Shown: positions 43,373-50,846 of the stretch, piece by piece | Layout: the number at the start of each line of letters is the position of its first letter | How positions within the stretch are numbered: the first letter of the stretch is position 1 | Origin: Nitrospirota bacterium | GTDB taxonomy: Bacteria; Nitrospirota; 9FT-COMBO-42-15; HDB-SIOI813 | Assembly (NCBI GenBank): GCA_020846775.1 | Contig: JADLDG010000001.1 | Coordinates: 1-50,846, forward strand | Direction of reading: 5' to 3' | Length of the DNA: 50,846 bases | Made by a program: the position numbers and the translations under genes | The notes under the pieces: model-generated | Databases searched by the model: none | What the model was told of the DNA's origin: nothing | The model's input: only the letters and a program-made list of their open reading frames with translations

Positions 43373-43971
43373 TTTTTTGTAATTCGTAACGCCCAGTAGC
43401 TGCCCCGTTTCCAAATCCTCATAAAATCTTTATAACTTATAACCTTGTCTTTCTCTGCACCAGAATAGACAATGAACCCTCCGGCAGTGTCATCGTGGCC
43501 TACCACAAGCATGTAATGCCCTTTCCTGATATTCCATATACCAAGGTCAACAAAGACGATCAACGGATTATTCATGGACAGATTCTCTTTTAAAAATGTA
43601 ATATTACCCTGAAATTCCCTGACATCTGCGTCATCAAACCTGCGCGCAAAAGCAGCCATATCAATATTAAGGGTACCCCTGATATTTTTCAGGTAAATCT
43701 CTTTTGATATATCTTCAGGCTTAATATCGTATCCACGGTAATTTAAGACACCGGCAAGGACAGATGGCCCGCATTGGTAATCTTCACCCGGGTAAAAGGG
43801 TACATCAGGTATGTATGACGACGACAGAGGTGTATTAAATCCCGCTTCAGTTGTGTAACCATGGCTGCCTGCTGAACATCCTGCCAGCGCAGCAAAAATC
43901 AACCCTGAAAAAAGAAAGACCCCAGCGGCCCTGAGCCGTGGGGTCTTATTAGATTTTTTAAATATATCCAT
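43369..43971 (-). CDS. PA2778-family C39-like cysteine peptidase lipoprotein
   Basis: 200 residues. Lipoprotein signal peptide ending LAGCSAG (lipid-carrying Cys at about 32). Peptidase C39-like core: YQCGPSVLAGVLNYRG with the catalytic Cys (Q-C-G-P-S), and KGHYMLVVGHDD with the catalytic His. The substrate is unknown; unlike bacteriocin transporters it has no ABC domain. The combination PA2779-like protein, this peptidase and a TPR protein is a recurrent bacterial cassette. A strong terminator hairpin lies within codons about 8-22. ATG 43971 is the only start giving a full signal peptide. Confidence 0.85.
   Translation of the reverse strand: MDIFKKSNKTPRLRAAGVFLFSGLIFAALAGCSAGSHGYTTEAGFNTPLSSSYIPDVPFYPGEDYQCGPSVLAGVLNYRGYDIKPEDISKEIYLKNIRGTLNIDMAAFARRFDDADVREFQGNITFLKENLSMNNPLIVFVDLGIWNIRKGHYMLVVGHDDTAGGFIVYSGAEKDKVISYKDFMRIWKRGSYWALRITKK
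43905..43947 (-). terminator. Intrinsic terminator inside the C39 gene's signal-peptide region
   Basis: Minus strand: AAGACCCCACGGC, loop TCAGG, GCCGCTGGGGTCTT (one bulge), then a T-rich run TTCTTTTTTC. Stem about 13 bp, centred 45 nt past the PA2779 stop. It would stop most PA2779 transcripts inside the beginning of the next gene. Confidence 0.7.
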
Positions 43972-43980
43972 TAATTAAAT

Positions 43981-44400
43981 TTATTTAATTACAACCTCGA
44001 GTCCCATTAACTTCAGCACCACTAAAACGAGAATAATTATCACCAGCATGGCGATAATGCCACCGATAAAGCTGTCTCCTCCGGCATCTACCTGACCAAT
44101 ATGAGAGGCTATCTGATGCATCTGGTCAGCAGAAAGATGATTCAGCCTGGATGATACCTCTTCTGAAGTAAGCCCGAAATCTGAGAGCCGCTGCCTGACA
44201 ATCTTGGATTCGAGAAATGTCCTTACCCTGACTGCATCAGCTGCGGCATCCACGACTACATCGGCAGCAGAGACACCGGTAGTGCCTGAAGAAAGAAACA
44301 TAGCGGCTGATTGAGTCGGTACTGATGCAATAACGAACATGGCAATAATCAGATACACTGTAATCGAACGTCCCAATAAAATTCCAAGTTTCTTAACCAT
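43981..44400 (-). CDS. PA2779-family membrane protein
   Basis: 139 residues. N-terminal hydrophobic segment (about 10-33, possibly a cleaved signal ending SAA-MF), a helical middle with LESKIVRQRLSDFGLTSEEV and SSRLNHLSADQMHQIASHIG, and a C-terminal transmembrane helix (IGGIIAMLVIIILVLVVLKL). This arrangement is that of PA2779-family proteins, which are found next to PA2778-type peptidases. Function unknown. AAGGAGG precedes ATG 44400. Confidence 0.82.
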   Translation of the reverse strand: MVKKLGILLGRSITVYLIIAMFVIASVPTQSAAMFLSSGTTGVSAADVVVDAAADAVRVRTFLESKIVRQRLSDFGLTSEEVSSRLNHLSADQMHQIASHIGQVDAGGDSFIGGIIAMLVIIILVLVVLKLMGLEVVIK

Positions 44401-44480
44401 AAAACCTCCTTATTAACCTGCGCTTAAAACCATTCATGGAAATATGTGCTACCCTGTCTTATAATGCCCATATTGCATCC

Positions 44481-44526
44481 ATAGTTGGCGCTCAAAAATG
44501 CCCAGGTGCAAGGAAGCGCCAACTAT
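44481..44526. repeat. Family-A palindromic mini-element at the end of frr
   Basis: Perfect 12-bp inverted repeat ATAGTTGGCGCT/AGCGCCAACTAT around CAAAAATGCCCAGGTGCAAG-GA, the same core as at 5486-5574. It includes the frr stop codon. No T-run follows, so it is not a typical terminator. Confidence 0.65.
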
Positions 44527-45080
44527 ACTTCCATTATTTCCTGTTCCTTCTTCTTCAGTACTTCATCAACCTTATGAATATACTGATCTGTCAGCTTCTG
44601 CAACTCGTCCTGAGATTTTCTGATTTCATCTTCCGAGATGCTTGCCTCTTTGCCTGCCCTCTTTGCTTCATCATTGGCATCTCTTCGTATATTGCGTACC
44701 GCAACACGGGCATCCTCAGCCATTTTCTTTACCGTCTTGACAATATCCTTCCTTCGCTCTTCAGTAAGCGCCGGGACAGGAACTCTTATAATCTTTCCGT
44801 CATTGGAGGGCGTCAGGCCAAGCGACGATGTCATGATGGCCTTTTCAATCTCAGGTATCAAACGCTGTTCCCACGGCTGAATTACAATCATCCTGCTCTC
44901 CGGAACGGTAAGGGCAGCCACCTGTGAGACAGGGGTGGGTGTGCCATAATAGTCCACTGATATATTCTCAACTATTGATACGGAAGCCCTGCCCGTACGC
45001 ATGGCTGCGATGTCTTTTCTAAAGACACTCAGCGTCTGTTCCATCTTCTCTGCAGCCTTATTTTTAATATTGCCTATCAT
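44523..45080 (-). CDS. frr: Ribosome recycling factor
   Basis: Splits post-termination ribosomes with EF-G. 185 residues, standard length. Three-helix domain and Leu/Val-rich hinge: FRKDIAAMRTGRASVSIVEN, VDYYGTPTPVSQVAALTVPE, PWEQRLIPEIEKAI, VPALTEERRKDIVK. The stop lies in a palindromic repeat. Last gene of rpsB-tsf-pyrH-frr. Confidence 0.97.
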   Translation of the reverse strand: MIGNIKNKAAEKMEQTLSVFRKDIAAMRTGRASVSIVENISVDYYGTPTPVSQVAALTVPESRMIVIQPWEQRLIPEIEKAIMTSSLGLTPSNDGKIIRVPVPALTEERRKDIVKTVKKMAEDARVAVRNIRRDANDEAKRAGKEASISEDEIRKSQDELQKLTDQYIHKVDEVLKKKEQEIMEV

Positions 45081-45095
45081 GTATTGAGACCCTCA

Positions 45096-46426
<1,331 letters not shown>

Positions 46427-46432
46427 TGCTGA

Positions 46433-47227
46433 TTATGCCTCCTTGGATGTTACTGCGTCAATCTCAGTTACCGCTTCCGCCTCTGCAGTTTGTTGTTCTT
46501 CTACTGCTTTTACAGCAATATCCTGTTTAACTCCGCCCCTTGCATCATAGATAGCCTTTCCCTCAAGAACGGCATCTGCAACCTTGGAACAGATGAGTCT
46601 GATCGCCTTTATAGCATCGTCATTGCCTGGTATTACATAATCTATATTATCAGGATTACAATTCGTATCTACTACACCTATGACCGGAATACCAAGCCTG
46701 TTTGCCTCATGCACCGCTATAGTCTCTTTCTTTGTATCAATTACGAAGATGACTCCAGGGAGGACGTTCATCCCTTTTATTCCACCGAATATCTTATCCA
46801 TCTGGGCCATCTTTTTTTCAATTCCTATAACCTCTTTTTTTGGCAGTTGATTAAGTGTACCGTCTTCACGCGCCTTCTCATACTTCTTATATTTGTCAAT
46901 ACTCTTTCTTATAGTCGCAAAGTTTGTGAGCATGCCGCCGAGCCATCTCTGATTAATAAAGAACATCCCGCATCTCTTTGCCTCAGCCTCGACAATCTCC
47001 TGTGCCTGTCTCTTTGTTCCTATGAAGAGGACCGGCTTTCCCTGAATGGCCACTTCCTTCAGATATTCGCTGGCTTCTTCGAAGTTAGCCATTGTCTTTT
47101 GCAGGTCAATTATATAGATTCCATTTCTCTCACCAAATATGAATTTCTTCATCTTTGGATTCCATCTTTTAGTCTGATGTCCGAAATGTACCCCTGCCTC
47201 AAGTAATTCTTTAATTGCTACTCCCAT
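46433..47227 (-). CDS. rpsB: 30S ribosomal protein S2
   Basis: 264 residues. [46 protein letters not shown]-like [27 protein letters not shown] and [12 protein letters not shown]...[10 protein letters not shown] are canonical S2. The C-terminal 25 residues are an acidic low-complexity tail ([13 protein letters not shown]). GGAGGG precedes ATG 47227. Confidence 0.98.
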   Translation of the reverse strand: MGVAIKELLEAGVHFGHQTKRWNPKMKKFIFGERNGIYIIDLQKTMANFEEASEYLKEVAIQGKPVLFIGTKRQAQEIVEAEAKRCGMFFINQRWLGGMLTNFATIRKSIDKYKKYEKAREDGTLNQLPKKEVIGIEKKMAQMDKIFGGIKGMNVLPGVIFVIDTKKETIAVHEANRLGIPVIGVVDTNCNPDNIDYVIPGNDDAIKAIRLICSKVADAVLEGKAIYDARGGVKQDIAVKAVEEQQTAEAEAVTEIDAVTSKEA

Positions 47228-47283
47228 AATAAACTACCCTCCAGTAACTGTTGTGAAAATTAAATTTGTTAGTCCAGCAGAAA

Positions 47284-47312
47284 AAGTTAGCATAAGTCAG
47301 CAAAAATTGCAA
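47284..47312 (-). promoter_or_regulatory. Candidate promoter of rpsB-tsf-pyrH-frr
   Basis: Minus strand TTGCAA (47307-47312), 17 nt ending TATGC, TAACTT (47284-47289), an extended -10 (TGC-TAACTT). Leader about 50 nt, with GGAGGG before rpsB. Confidence 0.4.
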
Positions 47313-47325
47313 TAAATAATTAGGG

Positions 47326-48525
47326 CTATGACCTGTAGGCTACATTGATCTTTACATAGTCATATGAAAGATCTGTCGTCCAAACAGAGGTTTCACAATT
47401 TCCAACGTTCAAATCTATAGTAATCAAATACTCTTTGTTCTTCATGACCTCGGCTACCTTCTTCTCAATTTCCTTGCCCAGACCAAGACCATTCCTGACC
47501 AACTTCACTTTATCAAATGAAATGGATATACGATCCTCGATAACCACTGCTCCTGAATAGCCAATAGCGGCCATGATACGTCCCCAGTTGGGGTCGCCTG
47601 CAAAGATGGCGGTTTTAACAAGGCTTGAATTGGCTACTGCAAATCCGACCTTCTCTGCGTCCTTATCACTCTTTGCCCTTCGTACGAACACCTCTACAAG
47701 TTTAGTTGCCCCTTCACCGTCCCTTGCAATCATCAGGGCAAGACTGCGGCATACATGTCCGATCATTTTCTGAAAAAGGGCAAGATCCTTATTGGCCAGC
47801 GGACTATTCCCGGCCATTCCGTTTGCCATACATAACACCATATCGTTAGTGCTTGTATCTCCATCTACAGTAATCTTATTGAATGACTTGTTAACTTCTT
47901 TACTCAATATCGCCCTAAGTGTACTTTTGTCTACAGCAGCATCTGTAGAAATAAATGCCAGCATAGTTGCCATATCAGGATGGATCATTCCTGAACCTTT
48001 TGCTATCCCGCCAACAGTGATCGTCTTTCCGCCAACACGCCCCCTTACAGCTACCTCCTTAGGGAATGTATCAGTCGTCATGATTGCAATTGCAGCATCA
48101 CTGCCACCATCCGGGCTTATGGAATTAGCAGCCTGTTTAATGGAAGCTTTTATCCTGCTCATTGGAAGGAGTTCACCAATAACACCGGTTGAAGAGACAC
48201 ATACAAGGTCCTTATCAATAAACAGGGCATCCGCTGTCAGATCTGCCATCTCTTTTGCATCTTTCATTCCCTGAGCCCCTGTACAGGCATTTGCATTACC
48301 GCTGTTTACAATTACCGCCCTCGCCCTGCCATTCTTGATCTGCTTTTCCGTAAAGATAACAGGCGGGGCCTTTACCTTATTAGTTGTAAAGGTACCTGCA
48401 ACTGCGGCATCTCTCTCGCTGTAAATAATAGCGAGGTCTAATTTATTGGTTCGCTTTATACCGGCGTAAATGCCGGAGGCAAAGAATCCTTTTGGTGCGG
48501 TTATACCGCCTGGTATTTCTTTCAT
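47326..48525 (-). CDS. argJ: Bifunctional glutamate N-acetyltransferase/amino-acid acetyltransferase ArgJ
   Basis: Recycles or makes N-acetylglutamate in arginine synthesis. 399 residues. KGSGMIHPDMATMLAFI contains the autocleavage site and nucleophile Thr (about residue 187-188), VNSGNANACTGAQG (about 75), VDGDTSTNDM and GDPNWGRIMAAIGYSG are family hallmarks. Follows argC by 2 nt. Confidence 0.96.
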   Translation of the reverse strand: MKEIPGGITAPKGFFASGIYAGIKRTNKLDLAIIYSERDAAVAGTFTTNKVKAPPVIFTEKQIKNGRARAVIVNSGNANACTGAQGMKDAKEMADLTADALFIDKDLVCVSSTGVIGELLPMSRIKASIKQAANSISPDGGSDAAIAIMTTDTFPKEVAVRGRVGGKTITVGGIAKGSGMIHPDMATMLAFISTDAAVDKSTLRAILSKEVNKSFNKITVDGDTSTNDMVLCMANGMAGNSPLANKDLALFQKMIGHVCRSLALMIARDGEGATKLVEVFVRRAKSDKDAEKVGFAVANSSLVKTAIFAGDPNWGRIMAAIGYSGAVVIEDRISISFDKVKLVRNGLGLGKEIEKKVAEVMKNKEYLITIDLNVGNCETSVWTTDLSYDYVKINVAYRS

Positions 48526-48527
48526 AA

Positions 48528-49568
48528 TTATGGAAACAGGCCTGGCTGCATTAAGCCTGTTGTCTCCTCATAGCCTTTCATTATATTCATATTCTGAATA
48601 GCGGCGCCTGCTGCACCCTTTACGAGATTGTCTATCGCCGCGGTGACTATTATAAACCCATTACGTTTATCAAGGGAGATCCCTATGTCGCAGAAATTAG
48701 CCCCTTTTACATCCCTTATATTTGGCTGTCTCCCTGCATCGAGTACCCTCACAAATGTCTCTCCATTATAGTACTGTCTGTAAAGTTTAACAATATCATT
48801 CGTCTCCCCGCTGAAATCAGACGACACATAACAAGTGCTCAACAACCCCCTGTTTGCCGGGATCAGGTGCGGAACAAAGCATGTGGTTACCGTGCTTCCT
48901 GCTACATCTGACAGCACCTGCTCAATCTCCGGGATATGCCTGTGGGTGCCGGCCTTGTACGCCTCCATCCCTTCATTTGCCTCCGGATAGTGAAAGGAGA
49001 GGGACGGCGAACGTCCTGCACCTGAAATAGCTGACTTGGCATCTATAATAATCTTCCCGCCGTTATAAAATCCGCTTTTCATCAGGGGCGCTATACCGAG
49101 GATACTTGCCGTAGGATAACATCCCGGATTTGAAACCAGAGTTGCCCCACGTATATTGTTTCTGTAGATCTCAGGCAGTCCATACACAGCGCTCCGCAGT
49201 AAAGATTCAGCCGTGTGATTCACGCCATACCACTTCTCATAGGTAAGCGGGTCTTTTAACCTGAAGTCTGCACTTAGATCCACGACCATCTTGCCCATCT
49301 TCACAAAATCCGAGACAGGTGCAACAGATGTCCCGTGAGGCAGGGCAGTGAATATCAACTCAGCCTCCCCTGACATAACCTCTGAAGTTAGCGGCTCAAG
49401 CGTCAGGTCATAAAACCGCGACAGACTTGGAAACAGTTGTGTTATTGGTCTACCTGAAGATTTTTCTGAGGTAACAGCAACTACTTTGACATAAGGGTGC
49501 AGGGCCAGGAGTCTTAACAACTCACCTCCTGTATAACCACTCGCCCCTGCAACAGCTACCTTTAGCAT
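48528..49568 (-). CDS. argC: N-acetyl-gamma-glutamyl-phosphate reductase
   Basis: NADPH-dependent third step of arginine synthesis. 346 residues. Rossmann VAVAGASGYTGGELLRLL, PHGTS, VVDLSADFRL, catalytic Cys in SNPGCYPTAS (about residue 150), SGAGRSPS and HRHIPEIEQ. Co-transcribed with argJ downstream and rpsI upstream (28-nt gap). Confidence 0.97.
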   Translation of the reverse strand: MLKVAVAGASGYTGGELLRLLALHPYVKVVAVTSEKSSGRPITQLFPSLSRFYDLTLEPLTSEVMSGEAELIFTALPHGTSVAPVSDFVKMGKMVVDLSADFRLKDPLTYEKWYGVNHTAESLLRSAVYGLPEIYRNNIRGATLVSNPGCYPTASILGIAPLMKSGFYNGGKIIIDAKSAISGAGRSPSLSFHYPEANEGMEAYKAGTHRHIPEIEQVLSDVAGSTVTTCFVPHLIPANRGLLSTCYVSSDFSGETNDIVKLYRQYYNGETFVRVLDAGRQPNIRDVKGANFCDIGISLDKRNGFIIVTAAIDNLVKGAAGAAIQNMNIMKGYEETTGLMQPGLFP

Positions 49569-49595
49569 TCTTGGAAAAGAGTTAATACCCCGGCA

Positions 49596-49991
49596 TTATC
49601 TCTTGGAATATTGGAATTTCTTACGGGCCCCTTTCTGCCCTGGTTTTTTTCTCTCTTTTTCACGCGCGTCTCTCGTGAGAAAGCCTTTGCTTTTCAATGG
49701 ACGCCTGTATTCAGGATTGACATCCAGCAGGCTTTTCGCAATTCCGTGCCTTAATGCACCTGCCTGACCTGCAATCCCTCCCCCGGCTATGTTTGCATAT
49801 ATATCAAATTTCCCTGTTAATGACAACAAGTCAAGAGGCTGCTTGATAAGTCTGATCAGGGTATGGCCAGGGAAGTAATCCTCTGCCGGCCTGTCATTGA
49901 CTACGATCTTTCCCTCACCAGGGACTAATCTGACGCGTGCAATCGCGTTCTTTCTCTTACCTGTCGCACTGTGTTGTGTTGTTGTGTTCAT
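49596..49991 (-). CDS. rpsI: 30S ribosomal protein S9
   Basis: 131 residues. ATGKRKNAIARVRLVPG, GGGIAGQAGALRHGIAKSLL, FLTRDAREKERKKPGQKGAR and the C-terminal KKFQYSKR that reaches the P-site tRNA. 3 nt after rplM. Confidence 0.98.
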   Translation of the reverse strand: MNTTTQHSATGKRKNAIARVRLVPGEGKIVVNDRPAEDYFPGHTLIRLIKQPLDLLSLTGKFDIYANIAGGGIAGQAGALRHGIAKSLLDVNPEYRRPLKSKGFLTRDAREKERKKPGQKGARKKFQYSKR

Positions 49992-49994
49992 TCA

Positions 49995-50429
49995 TTACTC
50001 CTTTATTTCCAGTGCCTTAGGCATCTGTGAATCATGCGGGTGTACACCGCCTGTATAAACTTTCAATTTCTTTAACATGGCCTTGCCAAGCTTGTTCTTT
50101 GGAAGCATTCCCCAAACAGACCGTTTTATAAGCTCGTCAGGTTTTTCTTCAACATACTGACGGAGGCTTTCTTTTTTCAACCCGTCAGGATACCCTGAAT
50201 GGTGATAAAACTCCTTATCATTCACCTTGGTCCCTGTAATCCTGATCTTACCGGCATTGACCACAACAACAAAATCACCGGTATCTATATGCGGGGTATA
50301 TATCGGTTTATGCTTCCCCCTCAGTACAGACGCAACCTGGGATGCAAGCCTTCCAAGCACCTTGCCATCCGCATCCACCACAAACCAGTCCCTCTTTACA
50401 TCTTCTTTTCTAGCTGAATTAGTCTTCAT
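49995..50429 (-). CDS. rplM: 50S ribosomal protein L13
   Basis: 144 residues. [75 protein letters not shown]. Standard rplM-rpsI pair with a strong promoter upstream and AAGGGGG as Shine-Dalgarno sequence. Confidence 0.98.
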   Translation of the reverse strand: MKTNSARKEDVKRDWFVVDADGKVLGRLASQVASVLRGKHKPIYTPHIDTGDFVVVVNAGKIRITGTKVNDKEFYHHSGYPDGLKKESLRQYVEEKPDELIKRSVWGMLPKNKLGKAMLKKLKVYTGGVHPHDSQMPKALEIKE

Positions 50430-50458
50430 AATTAAAAACCCCCTTACACAAACACGTT

Positions 50459-50487
50459 ATTTTATTGATTTATGAAGTGCTTGTCAA
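50459..50487 (-). promoter_or_regulatory. Promoter of rplM-rpsI(-argCJ)
   Basis: TTGACA (50482-50487), exactly 17 nt, TAAAAT (50459-50464) on the minus strand. About 25-nt leader before rplM. Confidence 0.75.
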
Positions 50488-50585
50488 GTAATATTCTGAT
50501 TCAAGACTGCTTCATGTGGGGGATTTACCCGTTCGCTTCGCCAATATCGTATAAAAAATGATTTAGGGTACATATTGCATGATAT

Positions 50586-50614
50586 TTGCATTAGTATTAA
50601 GTTCATATTAAAAT
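50586..50614 (+). promoter_or_regulatory. Candidate promoter of the DUF4416 gene
   Basis: TTGCAT (50586-50591), 17-nt spacer, TAAAAT (50609-50614). The predicted start is about 10 nt before ATG 50631, and no Shine-Dalgarno sequence is present. Confidence 0.5.
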
Positions 50615-50630
50615 AGTCTAACACATTATT

Positions 50631-50846
50631 ATGGGAATTATAAGACCCGTTAAGCAGGTTAAGTTGTTTACAGCAATATTGTTTGGAAGTGAAGGTGTTT
50701 TTAACGCCGCACGTGAAAGGCTATCGTCAGCTTTGGGCCCGATTGATATGGAAAGTCCTGTCTGGACATGGTCCAATTCAACCTATTATGAAAAAGAGAT
50801 GGGCACTGACCTGAAGAGGACATTTTTATTTTATGAACGCCCCATC
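50631..50846 (+). CDS. DUF4416 family protein (partial, runs off right edge)
   Basis: 72 residues visible: IIRPVKQVKLFTAILFGSEG, ARERLSSALGPIDMESPVW, STYYEKEMGTDLKRTFLFYE. The opening P-V-K-x-V-K-L, the G-P-I-D and Y-Y-x-x-E-M-G motifs match DUF4416 (PF14385), a family of unknown function in anaerobic and thermophilic bacteria. Divergent from rplM across a 200-nt intergenic region containing both promoters. Confidence 0.85.
   Translation, partial: MGIIRPVKQVKLFTAILFGSEGVFNAARERLSSALGPIDMESPVWTWSNSTYYEKEMGTDLKRTFLFYERPI

Noticed and set aside
44481-44526. Intrinsic terminator after frr
   Set aside because: The stem is good but the loop is 22 nt and no T-run follows on either strand; it fits the palindromic repeat family.
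46490-47206. A 238-codon rightward open frame opposite rpsB
   Set aside because: Its composition is that of the complement of a conserved ribosomal protein gene; no Shine-Dalgarno sequence or domain is seen.

Overview
The window is chromosomal DNA of a diderm (Gram-negative) bacterium of moderate GC content. It carries a complete lipid A pathway, BamA/Skp, an Mla-type lipid transporter, LPS heptosyltransferases and a housekeeping block of ribosomal protein and arginine genes. The mix (LpxI instead of LpxH, COG4586-type ABC exporter, DUF4416 protein, PA2778/PA2779 cassette, c-di-GMP-I riboswitch before a DUF1566 protein) fits Nitrospirota or a deltaproteobacterial-type lineage. I cannot place it more precisely from sequence alone.

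Layout: 1-5.4 kb holds glyQ (cut by the left edge), two small unknown genes, a ROK sugar kinase and a three-gene ABC-2 exporter. 5.4-5.75 kb holds a long palindromic repeat directly abutting tRNA-Phe(GAA). 5.9-30.6 kb is one long rightward envelope cluster: bamA-skp-lpxD-fabZ-lpxA-lpxI-Gfo/Idh-lpxB-msbA-lpxK-lpxL-waaF-gmhB/waaC-trm112-like-ICMT-like-rfbD-methyltransferase-GT2-waaP-like-GT4-GT4-pbgA-like-GT9. It would make lipid A, flip it, and assemble and decorate the LPS core. 30.6-36.3 kb is a leftward zone of accessory and decaying genes: an outer-membrane protein, a PLD-like lipoprotein, a dead nucleotidyltransferase, an intact nucleotidyltransferase with a repeat-covered promoter, a HicB remnant, and a large secreted DUF1566/MopE/DUF11 protein broken by several lesions but still preceded by an intact promoter, c-di-GMP-I riboswitch and terminator. 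36.5-38.5 kb is acs. 38.5-44.4 kb (leftward) is mlaD-mlaF-mlaE-alr-TPR-C39 peptidase-PA2779. 44.5-50.4 kb (leftward) is frr-pyrH-tsf-rpsB, argJ-argC and rpsI-rplM. The right edge cuts a rightward DUF4416 gene.

The most unusual signal is a set of dispersed repeats intimately mixed with coding sequence. An approximately 145-bp element with a GC-rich palindromic core (CCCCCTTTTTCAAAGGGGG type) ends in a short module AAGG-(9 nt, about TATTTTCGA)-GTGAA or -ATGAA. The module simultaneously provides a Shine-Dalgarno sequence, a start codon and an overlapping TGA stop codon. About ten genes here start, and four end, inside such a module, and copies of the repeats are read in frame inside waaF, the gmhB-waaC fusion and the TPR gene. 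I regard this as the best candidate for an undescribed phenomenon: a mobile repeat acting as a portable translation stop/start joint.
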